Below, piece after piece: positions 1 to 9,054 of a DNA stretch of 60,933 bases. Position 1 is the first letter of the stretch; every line of letters starts with the position of its first letter. The position numbers were made by a program, and so were the translations under genes. This stretch comes from Deltaproteobacteria bacterium (GTDB taxonomy: Bacteria; Desulfobacterota; Dissulfuribacteria; Dissulfuribacterales; UBA3076). The notes beneath the pieces were generated by a model that was given only the letters and a program-made list of their open reading frames with translations, was not told the origin of the DNA and ran no database searches. The stretch is taken from the NCBI GenBank assembly GCA_003194495.1, contig PQXE01000006.1, positions 1-60,933 on the forward strand. Direction: 5' to 3'.

Positions 1-153
1 CGAATATTTAGAATGTTGTGGATTCTCCCTGCCATATCTGTTACAATCCTTACATTTGTAAAGCTGTTTACCATTATTAGAGTCAAATCCATTCTTAACA
101 AGATATTTACTACCACAATGAGAGCAACTAAGAATATTAGTTTTAATAATCAT
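1..153 (-). CDS. Zinc-ribbon transposase N-terminus, cut by window edge
   Basis: On the minus strand an ATG at 153, preceded by a GGAG ribosome site, opens a frame that runs off the window start (about 51 residues). It holds a CSHC ... CKDC zinc ribbon with the spacing and the KNG / GKQLYKCKDC wording of IS1-type (InsA-like) transposases. Only the DNA-recognition ribbon is visible, so the catalytic part and the exact IS family cannot be judged. Confidence 0.6.
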   Translation of the reverse strand, partial: MIIKTNILSCSHCGSKYLVKNGFDSNNGKQLYKCKDCNRYGRENPQHSKYS

Positions 154-471
154 TTATTATCTCCTTATTTTTTAAAAGTAAATTATCATATAGTTAAAAG
201 TATATCAAGCGTATATCACGTGACAATTAACGACTATCGAAGATTCTATGTGCGTGGTTTAGTTTCATTGCTCGGAGGAAGGCTAAAAAAATATTGGAGA
301 ATAGGCATTCATTGGCTGATTGCAGTAAAGAATTATTTGCTGGAAACCTTCAACGACAACATAGTCCAAAACCTTGCAACCTATTCATAACCTGCTAAAG
401 CAATAAACGTGCCAAACGGTATTGGTCCGGGATCTTATTGTGTATGAAAGGTATTTTCGTTCAGACACTAG
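154..471. other. Gap with no supported gene
   Basis: AT-rich stretch between the transposase start and the end of the namZ-like gene. Open frames here are short and none resembles a family I know. No clear terminal inverted repeat of the upstream IS was found. Confidence 0.4.
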
Positions 472-1644
472 TTACGGATATAGCAGCCAGGCCGGCCGGG
501 CCTTCTCAAAGTCTTTTAGGTCCCTGGCCCAGATAGACTGGATATCCATTGGGTCTGTTCCGGCATTTACGGCCTCTCTCACCCTCTTGTCTCCTATAAT
601 CAGATCCGTTGGAAGGCGCTTGAACTCGTATTCATAGGGAGGGTCTTTCCATGCAAAGTCTTTTGGATGCATCCTTTTGACTGCGGCTAATATGGCAAGG
701 GTAGTAATATACGGCCGGTATTCAAGTCTATGCGTTACGTGGATCTGAAAGCCTTTGCACTGTTTTCCCGACCACTTGTGGAAAGTCGGTTCGAAAGACT
801 GTTCTCTCAGGACAAAACCCGGCAGTTTCCACCTTTTTGCCTCTTTTCTCAGGGCGTCAGGGTCAAGAAAAGGAGCGCCGAATATTTCAAAGGGCCTGGT
901 AGTACCCCTTCCCTCTGAGACATTTGTGCCTTCCCAGACGACCTGCCCCGGATATACCCCGGCTGTATCAAGAGTAGGCATGTTTGGAGAAGGCCATATC
1001 CAGGGGAGACCTGTTGCAGCAAAGTCCATCTCCCGCCTCCAGCCCTGCATCTTCACAACATGTAATTCAAGATCCAGACCTTGCTCTTCCATGAAAAATT
1101 TGGCTATTTCTCCAATAGTCATGCCATGACGCATTGGAAGCGAAGCGAGCCCCACAAAGGATTGACAGTCCCGAGCCGGAAGATTGCCCTCTATCGACTC
1201 ACCTCCCAGAGGATTGGGGCGATCCAGCACAACTATGCCCACACCTGCTTGGGCGCAGGCCTTCATGGCCAGGTAGAGAGTCCAGATGAATGTGTATACG
1301 CGGCAGCCTATGTCCTGAAGATCCACGACAAGAAGGTCTATCTCTGACAATTGCGAAGGAGAAGGCTCTCTGTTTTTTCCATAGAGACTGAAGACCGGGA
1401 TATTAAGGGCCGGGTCATATGCATCAGGAGACTCCTTCATATTGTCCTGCTTCTCAGCATAAAGGCCGTGCTGAGGGCTAAAAAGGCACTTCAGATGGCC
1501 TGACAACACGGAGAATATCAGGTCCTTGGAGTGTCTTAAGCGTGAGTCAACCGAGGCCTGGTTGCAAAGAAGCCCCAGCCTTCTTTCCCTGACCCATGAC
1601 GGCGTATTTTCCAGAAAGGTCTCAAGACCTGTACGTACATTCAT
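472..1644 (-). CDS. namZ: DUF1343 / NamZ-type exo-beta-N-acetylmuramidase
   Basis: The 390-residue product matches the DUF1343 family along its whole length: N-terminal RLGLLCNQAS, then FSPQHGLY, a VVDLQDIGCRVYTFIWT block, LDRPNPLGG, and PSPNMPTLDTA followed by GQVVWEGTNVSEGRGTT. Characterised members are exo-N-acetylmuramidases that release MurNAc from the non-reducing end of peptidoglycan fragments, a wall-recycling step. No obvious signal peptide is seen, so a cytoplasmic site is likely here unless the start is mis-set. It is last in a minus-strand run with recO, rodZ-like, surA and mfd, but 190 bp separates it from recO, so it may have its own promoter. Confidence 0.8.
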   Translation of the reverse strand: MNVRTGLETFLENTPSWVRERRLGLLCNQASVDSRLRHSKDLIFSVLSGHLKCLFSPQHGLYAEKQDNMKESPDAYDPALNIPVFSLYGKNREPSPSQLSEIDLLVVDLQDIGCRVYTFIWTLYLAMKACAQAGVGIVVLDRPNPLGGESIEGNLPARDCQSFVGLASLPMRHGMTIGEIAKFFMEEQGLDLELHVVKMQGWRREMDFAATGLPWIWPSPNMPTLDTAGVYPGQVVWEGTNVSEGRGTTRPFEIFGAPFLDPDALRKEAKRWKLPGFVLREQSFEPTFHKWSGKQCKGFQIHVTHRLEYRPYITTLAILAAVKRMHPKDFAWKDPPYEYEFKRLPTDLIIGDKRVREAVNAGTDPMDIQSIWARDLKDFEKARPAWLLYP

Positions 1645-1836
1645 TCAAAAATTACCGAATATTCAGTCACGGACCCATATCCTTTAATCTCTTATAGACG
1701 TTCACGAAACGTTGAAAATAGAAATTGGGAATTTGGCCTTGATGCTGACGTTGATGAACATATTCAATTTTGGCTGAGTTTTTCAACTATTGCTTTGTAT
1801 TTTGTCGCATTTGATTCAGATAAAACTTCTGTCAGT

Positions 1837-2643
1837 TTATAAGCATCCAAATCGTAGACTCTTTTCATTTTCCCCCGAATTTCCAATTTCCAATTTCAAT
1901 CCGTTAATGGCTCCATAAGAAGCAGGTGTCCGCTCCAAATGGTGGCAATGAAGGCTTTTCATGAGGGACCATGCCTCTTCAAGCACCGCATTTGTCATAG
2001 TCAGTCTATGGAGGTTGTCAAGAGATCCTTTCTGAATATACCTTAATGACTTAAGTGTTCCCAAGCCTATTTTATGGGTTTTTTCCCCTGCCTTCCGGCA
2101 TCCGCTGCACACAAATCCTCCCGCATGAAGTTTGAAGACAACATGATCGCCCATCGGTGGCTTTTTACAGAGGAGACATTGATCAAAATCAGGGGCATAA
2201 CCTGCCAGGGTCAGAAGCAGGGTCTTGAAAAAAAGAGTGGTCTTTTTTGGGTGAAAACCATCATTAAGAGAACCAAAATACCATCGAAGGAGTTTGAAAA
2301 GATTTTTTTGGGGATCATCTTCCTTTGTCCAGAGATTGACCAGTTCGCAACACAAACTGGCCATGACATAGCATTCGAATTTAAGTCTTAGCTGCGGAAA
2401 ATTATCCAGGATTTCAGTAGAGTCGATCCTGTTCAAACCTGTGGTGCGCGGCAGGGCCAGAGACAGGTTGAGCATGGTGAAAGGCTCAAGTGCATTTACA
2501 AAGCGGCGTCGGCTCCTTTTTGCCCCCTTGCCAATGCTCCGCATTTTTCCTCTGGCCATTGTGTAAAAGGTAATAAGCCTATCGGATTCTCCCAGGTCCT
2601 GGCCTGAAATTACGAATGCAGGACTCTTGAGGATATCGGGCAT
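1837..2643 (-). CDS. recO: DNA repair protein RecO
   Basis: The 268-residue protein has the RecO layout: an N-terminal OB fold (SPAFVISGQDLGESDRLITFYT, with GKGAKRSRRRF basic patch), a helical middle, and a CLLC ... CSGC zinc finger at about residues 153-180. RecO works with RecF and RecR to load RecA on SSB-coated gaps. It lies downstream of the rodZ-like gene in the mfd-surA block. The last 20 or so residues (GLKLEIGNSGENEK...) are encoded by a heptamer repeat tract (1878-1898), so the natural C-terminus seems to have been replaced or extended by repeat DNA. Confidence 0.9.
   Translation of the reverse strand: MPDILKSPAFVISGQDLGESDRLITFYTMARGKMRSIGKGAKRSRRRFVNALEPFTMLNLSLALPRTTGLNRIDSTEILDNFPQLRLKFECYVMASLCCELVNLWTKEDDPQKNLFKLLRWYFGSLNDGFHPKKTTLFFKTLLLTLAGYAPDFDQCLLCKKPPMGDHVVFKLHAGGFVCSGCRKAGEKTHKIGLGTLKSLRYIQKGSLDNLHRLTMTNAVLEEAWSLMKSLHCHHLERTPASYGAINGLKLEIGNSGENEKSLRFGCL
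1878..1898. repeat. Heptamer repeat AATTTCC x3 in recO 3' end
   Basis: Three tandem 7-mers lie inside the recO reading frame near its stop. A 7-bp unit reads as the same heptapeptide in every frame, and this one has no stop on either strand, so it can extend a gene end without closing it. Related single or inverted copies occur around 1712-1725 and 4278-4345. Confidence 0.7.
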
Positions 2644-2686
2644 GTTATTCCGTTATGATTTCGCTGAAAAAACCCAAGACGCACAA

Positions 2687-2765
2687 TTTGTTGAATGTTG
2701 AATGCTGAATTGTGGAAGAACATTTAAAAAACATATACCTTAATTCAACATTTAGCATTCAACAT
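2687..2765. repeat. Inverted TTGAATG-type repeats between recO and rodZ-like gene
   Basis: A tract with TTGAATGTTGAATGCTGAA on the left and its near complement TTCAACATTTAGCATTCAAC on the right forms a potential long hairpin. The right arm provides the last codons of the upstream rodZ-like gene (its end reads DNVEC). Similar words recur at 9075-9125, 9952-9968 and 53638-53655. Confidence 0.6.
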
Positions 2766-3240
2766 TATCTATCACAGGTTCTTCTTTTGATGAAGTGATC
2801 GCGGGAGGCGTGAGGTCTTGATCTGTTTCGTGTTTTTCATCCGAGGGCCAGAAGAACCAAATTGCCAGTATGAGCAATAAAAGAATAAGAAAAAGCGCTG
2901 CTGCGGCACTGATTAAGTCTCGATTAAACAGAGAGACTTTATTTACATAATTAAATAACGGCTTATATGCCGGATCAGTCGGCTCGTCAGGACTTTCATC
3001 ATCAGCACGAATTTTCTGGTAACGAAGGATGACGTCTTCCGGAACAAGACCTATGAATTCTGCATAGCTCTTTATGAAGCCTTTTACAAAGACCTCGGCG
3101 GGCAGCTCGTTCCAGCGGCCGGCCTCCATAGTCCTTAACCTGTAGATCGCAATCTTGGTGCCTTCTGCAACTTCCTCCAGAGAAATCCGGCGTAATTCCC
3201 GTTCCCGCTTGAGGTATTCCCCTAAGGATTCTTTAAACAT
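2752..3240 (-). CDS. RodZ-like HTH membrane protein, short
   Basis: The 162-residue product opens with an Xre-type helix-turn-helix (about residues 6-70: LGEYLKRERELRRISLEEVAEGTKI ... LPAEVFVKGFIKSYAEFIGL), the signature of RodZ-family cytoskeletal proteins. One transmembrane helix follows at about 110-132. Canonical RodZ also has a C-terminal periplasmic domain (DUF4115); here only about 25 residues follow the helix and the last few are made by a repeat, so the periplasmic domain is lost or never was there. Its likely role is linking MreB to the envelope; a short regulator is the alternative. It is 31 bp downstream of surA, in the same direction. Confidence 0.75.
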   Translation of the reverse strand: MFKESLGEYLKRERELRRISLEEVAEGTKIAIYRLRTMEAGRWNELPAEVFVKGFIKSYAEFIGLVPEDVILRYQKIRADDESPDEPTDPAYKPLFNYVNKVSLFNRDLISAAAALFLILLLLILAIWFFWPSDEKHETDQDLTPPAITSSKEEPVIDNVEC

Positions 3241-3271
3241 ATTTTCTTTTTCGGAATGTTACAGAAAAAAA

Positions 3272-4252
3272 TCAAAGAAGTATCTTAATAGTTGACTTTG
3301 AACGTAGTTCCCTGAGCCACTCTTCAAACCGGGCATTTATTTGCTCGCGGTAGAGTTTTTTTCTGATTTCTTTTATTTGAGCCGAATCGAGATCAGCCTG
3401 TCCGCTTTGTACTATTTCCTTTAATTTGAAAATTTGCCACCCCACCTGAGTATCAACTATGTCACTAAAATCGCCTGGTTTAAGGTTAACTACAGCCTGT
3501 TTGACAAAGGGCGCCATCTCTTTCAAGGTAAAAGCGCCCAGGTATCCACCGTCTTGGCCTGATGGGAGATCGGAATAGTTCCTTGCCACTTCTTTAAAAT
3601 CTTTTTCTTCGCTTAGTGCATTGTATGCCTCTTCGATCCGTCTCCTGGCCTCCTTTCTGGATTCAGGATCACCCCCTTCAAATTTCGCACATATGTGTTG
3701 CATTATATAGAGTGTGGCACTGGAGCTATTATTGAGAGGATGTTCTTTCAAGTATTCATTAACCTGTTCATCAGTTACTACTATCTTTGCTCGCACCTGT
3801 GCATTTATAAGCTCTGCCCTCTCAATTTGTTGCTTGAGCTCTTTTTTGTATTCTTCGAGTGTATGGCCTTCGGATACAAGTTTTTCTGAAAGCTGATCCC
3901 TCGTTATATAATTGTCTTCACATATTTGGTCCAAGGCCCTCTCGATTTCCCGCTCACCTATTTTTATGCCCAGTTTATTGACTTCTTCCTTTGCAAGACG
4001 ATCATCTATCAACTGTGGCAGGACTTGGGCAAAGATTTCCTGCCTTTTGGTCTCTATCTCTTCTTTGCTCATTTCTTCATTAGTGTATTTCTGAACCAGA
4101 GGCTGGGCCCAGCCTTCAAGTTCGGAAAGCGTGATAACATCTCCGTTTACTGTAGCAGCTATCCTGTCGACTATGATACCGTATGCCGGATAGGCCCCAA
4201 ATGTCAGGACAGCCAACACAACGAAAAAGGTACGGAAAAATATATATCTCAT
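3272..4252 (-). CDS. surA: SurA-like periplasmic peptidyl-prolyl isomerase
   Basis: A signal peptide (residues about 1-25, hydrophobic core ending at AYG) leads into a SurA_N chaperone domain (VDRIAATVNGDVITLSELEGW) and one parvulin/PpiC rotamase domain at about residues 180-285, with the typical LPSGQDGGYLG and VGWQIFKLKE motifs. At 326 residues it has one rotamase domain rather than the two of E. coli SurA, common outside Gammaproteobacteria. It should escort outer-membrane proteins through the periplasm. It sits between mfd and the rodZ-like gene; the 110-bp gap to mfd contains inverted AATTTC words that could form a hairpin. Confidence 0.85.
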   Translation of the reverse strand: MRYIFFRTFFVVLAVLTFGAYPAYGIIVDRIAATVNGDVITLSELEGWAQPLVQKYTNEEMSKEEIETKRQEIFAQVLPQLIDDRLAKEEVNKLGIKIGEREIERALDQICEDNYITRDQLSEKLVSEGHTLEEYKKELKQQIERAELINAQVRAKIVVTDEQVNEYLKEHPLNNSSSATLYIMQHICAKFEGGDPESRKEARRRIEEAYNALSEEKDFKEVARNYSDLPSGQDGGYLGAFTLKEMAPFVKQAVVNLKPGDFSDIVDTQVGWQIFKLKEIVQSGQADLDSAQIKEIRKKLYREQINARFEEWLRELRSKSTIKILL

Positions 4253-4361
4253 ATGCTTACTCCGAAAAATCAGGGCCTGATGTTGAAATTAGAAATTTGG
4301 ACTTCATGCTTTTGTTTCATCTCTCCCATATTTCTACTTTCCAATTTCAAGTCAAACGAAA

Positions 4362-7300
4362 TTACCCCTTTGTAGCCATTTTTATTAGTACTTGCAAGGT
4401 CTGTCTAATGCTTGCAAGGCTATCCTCATCTTTTTCAACAAATTCAGGAAAAATAATCAGTCGGCCATCCGGCAATAGGCGCCACTGCCGGTTTTTTTGT
4501 ACTGTCTCTATGAGTTGTTCTGGATGAGGTGGGCCTTCGGGCCCAAAACCCAAGACAATACGTTCTTTCTTATTGGAAAAACTCCTGTCAAGCCGTATCA
4601 CATTCAGCAACCTCAGCGTGCGTTTTATCCCCATTATCTTAAGTAGGGACGCAACTTCTTCCGGCATCGGGCCGAAGCGGTCTCTGAGTTCCAGTGAAAA
4701 ATCCGCGTCTTTTTCGTTGTCTTCCAGTCGTGCTATTCTCCGGTAAAGGAGCAGACGCTGTTCCACATCAGGGACATACTCTTCAGGGATAAACGCAGGT
4801 ATGCCCAAGTTTACTTCCGGGTCTATTTCGTTTTTTTGAGGCAGCCCTTTGAACTCGTCTATAGCCTTTTGTAGTAATTCAAGGTAGAGTTCATATCCTA
4901 CTTCTGCAATACTTCCTGACTGGGAGACTCCAAGTATGTTCCCGGCCCCGCGAATCTGAAGGTCCTGCATCGCAAGGCGGAATCCGCCTCCGGACACAGA
5001 GAGTTCCATAATGGCCTTGAGCCTTTTTATGGACTCTTTTCCCATCTCGGATATCAGGGGAACAAGAAGATAGGCATAGGCTTGTTCACCGGCCCTTCCG
5101 ACCCTGCCCCTGAGCTGGTACAAGTCGGCAAGCCCAAGCTTGTCAGCCCGGTTTATGATCGTGGTGTTTGCCGACGGGATATCTATGCCGGATTCTATGA
5201 TGGTGGTACACATAAGGCAGTCAATATCACCCCTTACAAACCGGATCATGATCTCCTCAAGTTCATCGGGTTTCATTCGTCCATGGATGACCTCTATCCT
5301 GGCATCAGGTGTTAAGCGCTGGATATGCTCTGCCAGCCTGTACAGGCCCTTTATCCGGTTATGAACAAAAAACACCTGGCCGCCGCGGCCGATCTCCCGC
5401 TCTATAGCCTCTTTTATTAATGAGTCATCAAACTCGGCCATGAAGGTCTTGACAGGTATGCGATCCCTGGGAGGCGTATTGATTGTTGAAAGATCACGGA
5501 TTCCCAGAAGAGAGAGCTGAAGAGTCCTTGGGATTGGTGTTGCGGTAAGCACAAGACAGTCAACAGTCTGCTTGAGCCTTTTCAGCCGTTCCTTGTGCTT
5601 AACCCCGAAACGGTGTTCCTCGTCTACGATCAGCAGTCCCAGGTCCTTGAATTTTACGTCCGGCTGCAGCAGCCGATGTGTACCTATAATGATATCAACC
5701 CGGCCCTGGCTGATGCCGGCAAGGATCTCTCTCTGCTTTTGTCTGGTCTTGAGCCTGCTAAGGGCCTCTACAGTAACAGGATATCTCTGAAACCGCTGCA
5801 TGAATGTCCGTTCGTGCTGTTCTGCCAGGAGAGTGGTAGGTACCAGTACGGCCACCTGTTTTCCGTCTTCAACAGCCTTGAATACGGCCCTCATGGCGAC
5901 TTCCGTCTTGCCGTAGCCCACGTCTCCGCATAGCAGCCGGTCCATGGGTCTGGGTTCCTGCATGTCGGAAAGGACTTCTTCTATTGAGGCAGCCTGGTCC
6001 CTGGTCTCTTCATAGGGAAATGAGGCTTCAAACTGCCGGAACATGGCATCAGGAGGTGAAAAGTCAAAGCCCTTGCTCACCTTTCTTGAGGCATAGAGGT
6101 CAACCAGTTCATGGGCGATTTTATATATGTCCTTCTTGACCTTTTGCTTCGTGAGTTGCCAGCTTGAACTGCCCAGCCGGTCAAGCCTGAGAACGCGACC
6201 TTCTATCCCGATATATTTCTGGACCAGTCCCAGGCGGTCTACCGGCAGATAGAGTTTATCACCACCGCGGTATTCGAGAAAAAGGAATTCCCCCGAAACC
6301 CCACCGGTCTCTATCCTTACAAGGCCTTTATAGAGCCCTACACCATGGTCCCTGTGAACGATCGGTTGACCGGGCTTCAGATCCTCAAAGGTAAGATCAC
6401 TTACGGTTGTTTTCTCTCTTCCCGGGCCCCTGGTCCGTCCGGCCCGTGCGCCTAACAGCTCTTCTTCCGTAAGGACTATGTAGGCCTCACCAGGAAGGGC
6501 GAACCCTGAAGAAAGTTGCCCGGTACAGATCATAAGCCCGGGTCCTGCCGGGTCATTGGTCAAGGGTGCTGAGAGTATAGGAGGCCTGGCTTCATCACTG
6601 ATAACCTCATGAAAACTGAGGAGTTCCATCATCCTTTGGCCCTGCCGCCGGCCAGGCACTACCAGGACAATCCTTTCTCCCGCCTCAATCCAGTCTTTGA
6701 GCCGGTCAAGCACCGGTCCGATAAGATCAATTCCCCTCTTTGCGCTTCCGAGCATCAAGGTCAGGTCCGGCTTGCTCGATTTTATCTCCAGCTCTTGAAG
6801 GGCTGAGGCCGACAGCAGTTTGGATTTGGTGATTTGGTGATTTGGTGATTTGGTGATTGAAGAATTTGATGGCGATCCGTATAGATTGATGTCCTGAAAC
6901 AACCAGCAGGTATGATCCCTTAGCTGTTTTGAAAGCTGCTCCGGGTCAGACAGCAAAGACTTCAGGGGTGAAAAAACTCTGTGTTCGTTAAAGGCTGATT
7001 CGTATGTCTGCTCAGCCCCTTTCCAGTAATTTTCCAGCGCCCTTTCAACCTCTTCGGGCCTGTCAATCAATAGAGGAGTCTGTTGCGGAATATAGTCCAG
7101 GACAGAGGCGGGTTTTGGATAAAAAAGCGGCAGAAGTGCCTCATGCCCCTCCACCAACCTCCTGGCCTCCAGTTGTTGCAGGATTTCATGTACTTTCCGG
7201 GCAGGCATATTATACTTAGCCGCCCGTTCAACCAATTTTTCATGGATAGATTCAAGAAACGACCGGGAAAATATGAGATCATTAGCCGGGAGTATAACCA

Positions 7301-7940
7301 GTTCATTCAGGTCTTTAGTCGACCGCTGCGTGAGCGGATCAAAAAAGCGCATTTCTTCTACAAAGTCGCCGAAAAAGTCCACTCGTACAGGAAAGGTTGT
7401 TAATGGCGGAAAGATGTCGAGCAGGCCGCCCCTTATACTGAACTCCCCTCTGGACTGGACTATTGCGCAGTGTTCATAGCCTGAGTCAATAAGCCATTTG
7501 AGCAGTTTTTCCCGGTCAACTTCCTCTCCTTTTTGGAGATACTCCACATGGTTTAAAAGGATTTCAGGAGGAACCGTGAGTTCCACAAGGGCCTGCGCCG
7601 GGGCCACTGCCACAGCAGGACCAGCCTCAGTGGCCAAGCGGTAGAGTGTTGAAATCCTCTGAGATATTGTTTCGGCTGAGGGAAGCAACGGCACAAAAGG
7701 AAGCGAGTCATGGCAAGGATACAACAAAACAGGAAAATCCGAGAAAAAGGAAAGGTCTGATACTACCTGTTCCGCCTCTTTCTGAAGGGGAGTGATCCAT
7801 AGTATAGGGTGATCGACAGACTTGAGGAGTCTTGCAATCAGCCAGGCCGAGGAAGTGCCCATAAGACCGGTTAAGGTCAGGACACTCTCTGGTTTTGCAA
7901 GTGATTCTCTGAGTTTTAAAAGGGCCTGTTCAGTATTCAT
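4362..7940 (-). CDS. mfd: Transcription-repair coupling factor Mfd
   Basis: At 1192 residues this is a full-length Mfd. It has the UvrB-like N-terminal domains, the RNA polymerase-interaction domain (DGVGLYKGL-type, here HRDHGVGLYKGL), the translocase with Walker A GDVGYGKTE and DEEHRFG box, and the C-terminal TRCF domain. It removes stalled RNA polymerase and recruits UvrA. Unusual: a run of four 8-bp units at 6823-6854 is translated in frame as [12 protein letters not shown] in the linker between the UvrB-like region and the polymerase-binding domain, so the linker has been lengthened by repeat DNA without loss of frame. First gene of the surA/rodZ-like/recO run. Confidence 0.95.
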   Translation of the reverse strand: MNTEQALLKLRESLAKPESVLTLTGLMGTSSAWLIARLLKSVDHPILWITPLQKEAEQVVSDLSFFSDFPVLLYPCHDSLPFVPLLPSAETISQRISTLYRLATEAGPAVAVAPAQALVELTVPPEILLNHVEYLQKGEEVDREKLLKWLIDSGYEHCAIVQSRGEFSIRGGLLDIFPPLTTFPVRVDFFGDFVEEMRFFDPLTQRSTKDLNELVILPANDLIFSRSFLESIHEKLVERAAKYNMPARKVHEILQQLEARRLVEGHEALLPLFYPKPASVLDYIPQQTPLLIDRPEEVERALENYWKGAEQTYESAFNEHRVFSPLKSLLSDPEQLSKQLRDHTCWLFQDINLYGSPSNSSITKSPNHQITKSKLLSASALQELEIKSSKPDLTLMLGSAKRGIDLIGPVLDRLKDWIEAGERIVLVVPGRRQGQRMMELLSFHEVISDEARPPILSAPLTNDPAGPGLMICTGQLSSGFALPGEAYIVLTEEELLGARAGRTRGPGREKTTVSDLTFEDLKPGQPIVHRDHGVGLYKGLVRIETGGVSGEFLFLEYRGGDKLYLPVDRLGLVQKYIGIEGRVLRLDRLGSSSWQLTKQKVKKDIYKIAHELVDLYASRKVSKGFDFSPPDAMFRQFEASFPYEETRDQAASIEEVLSDMQEPRPMDRLLCGDVGYGKTEVAMRAVFKAVEDGKQVAVLVPTTLLAEQHERTFMQRFQRYPVTVEALSRLKTRQKQREILAGISQGRVDIIIGTHRLLQPDVKFKDLGLLIVDEEHRFGVKHKERLKRLKQTVDCLVLTATPIPRTLQLSLLGIRDLSTINTPPRDRIPVKTFMAEFDDSLIKEAIEREIGRGGQVFFVHNRIKGLYRLAEHIQRLTPDARIEVIHGRMKPDELEEIMIRFVRGDIDCLMCTTIIESGIDIPSANTTIINRADKLGLADLYQLRGRVGRAGEQAYAYLLVPLISEMGKESIKRLKAIMELSVSGGGFRLAMQDLQIRGAGNILGVSQSGSIAEVGYELYLELLQKAIDEFKGLPQKNEIDPEVNLGIPAFIPEEYVPDVEQRLLLYRRIARLEDNEKDADFSLELRDRFGPMPEEVASLLKIMGIKRTLRLLNVIRLDRSFSNKKERIVLGFGPEGPPHPEQLIETVQKNRQWRLLPDGRLIIFPEFVEKDEDSLASIRQTLQVLIKMATKG
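6823..6858. repeat. Octamer repeat (GATTTGGT)4 inside mfd
   Basis: Four perfect 8-bp units plus a partial one lie in the mfd coding region. On the coding strand the unit is ACCAAATC, read as the cyclic octapeptide TKSPNHQI. The same unit is found in ftsQ, murG (three tracts) and murF. Confidence 0.9.
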
Positions 7941-8299
7941 TCTGAGTTTATTGCGATCTTCAATAGCCGTCAGCTATATGATCCATTATTCCTCTTTGAC
8001 ATCCAGCTAGAAAACATAAATGATTTTGAAGTAATTAAAAAGGAGAGAAACACTTATGGCGAAATAGTTCGGATGCAAGCAAGAGAGGTTGTGTGGAAAT
8101 ATTGAATAACCGGGGGCTTGACTGGTCACTTCATTATGTGATGGAGCATTGAATTGAAGGGACAAAGATCTTTAAGTTCATTTCTATGTCTTGTTTCGTG
8201 TTTTCGTGATTAATTTTCAGTAGTTTCTTAACCGTACAGTTTTACCGAAAAAAAGATAGCCATTTGGTCTTAACTTTGAACATACAAGGTCGCATATTT
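7941..8299. other. Intergenic region, no gene seen
   Basis: About 360 bp upstream of mfd. It should hold the promoter of the mfd run. No convincing open frame; the words CGTGTTTTCGTGATTAA near 8199 look like worn copies of the genome's extragenic repeats. Confidence 0.4.
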
Positions 8300-8824
8300 T
8301 TATCTTTCAATACGCACATCCACTCTTTTCCTGCCCCAGGCAAGGGCCTTCTGGTGTGAGCCGAAATAAACATCAAGGCGATCAGGCCCTTTAATGGCAG
8401 ATCCACGGTCTTCCACAACGCCCCATCCGTAACCGGGAATATACATCCGGGTACCAAAATGATAATATTTAGTGTCAGCCGCAATGGTACCATCCCGTGG
8501 CATGAGGAGCCATGGGAAAAAGATCAGTCGAATGGGGATCATCCAGGGATGCACAATACTGTCCATTGAAATGAGCCCTGGATGTGGTTGATGGGGTTTT
8601 GTGCCACTGGCGGTATGCCCGGAGTAAGGCTGGCCCTTGCGCTTTCCTGAACTTACATAGCGGTTCCAGAAATTCAGCTTCAGATACATCCATCTTCCAC
8701 GTTCCCAGCCGCAACATTGCCCACATCCGCAGTATGCGGTGATTTCCATCCGGCGCACATTGTTACCGGCACACCCCGAAACTACTAAACACGCAAGGAG
8801 TAACCAGGGAAGCGTTTGTCTCAT
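8300..8824 (-). CDS. Lipoprotein with 3D (Asp-Asp-Asp) domain
   Basis: The 174-residue product has a lipoprotein signal (LLLACLVVSGC, lipobox VSGC), a short cysteine-rich segment (TAYCGCGQCCGW) and a 3D domain: GTIAADTKYYHFGTRMYIPGYGWGV then VEDRGSAIKGPDRLDVYF, with the three conserved aspartates. The 3D fold is shared with MltA-type lytic transglycosylases and resuscitation-type proteins, so action on peptidoglycan from the outer membrane is likely. The region between GHTASGT and GTIAAD, where the third part of the barrel begins, is complete. Monocistronic by spacing. Confidence 0.8.
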   Translation of the reverse strand: MRQTLPWLLLACLVVSGCAGNNVRRMEITAYCGCGQCCGWERGRWMYLKLNFWNRYVSSGKRKGQPYSGHTASGTKPHQPHPGLISMDSIVHPWMIPIRLIFFPWLLMPRDGTIAADTKYYHFGTRMYIPGYGWGVVEDRGSAIKGPDRLDVYFGSHQKALAWGRKRVDVRIER

Positions 8825-8905
8825 AATTGATTCCGCAAAGTAACTATTCAGGCTGAAAGTTGCCTGAATAATTACAATTTGAGCAGCCTTTCTTCCAGGT
8901 CATAA

Positions 8906-9052
8906 GTAATCATTCACTCCCCCCCCTGACAGCCAACAGCCTTTTTTGGGTTTCAAAGCACAATCCGTTGAGAATACGCCTTTTGGTGCAATCTTGTCCG
9001 CGGTTGAAACCCTGCAAAAGCCTGTCGGCTGCCAGGGAGTGTGAACGGTTAC
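8906..9052. mobile_element. MITE-B copy 1 (foldback, 147 bp)
   Basis: The ends are GTAATCATTCACTCCC and, inverted, GTAACCGTTCACACTCCC. The direct repeat GGTCATAA flanks it exactly on both sides (8898-8905 and 9053-9060), an 8-bp target duplication. The two halves pair over most of the element (TGACAGCC/GGCTGCCA, GGGTTTCAA/TTGAAACCC), so it is a foldback element. No coding capacity. GTAA ends with 8-bp duplications are features of IS66-family elements; that a member of this family moves it is inference. A second copy is at 40879-41024. Confidence 0.9.
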
Positions 9053-9054
9053 GG

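Noticed and set aside
8906..9052. MITE-B as a structured regulatory RNA or riboswitch
   Set aside because: Exact target duplication and shared ends with MITE-A make it a mobile element; a secondary role as hairpin in RNA remains possible.
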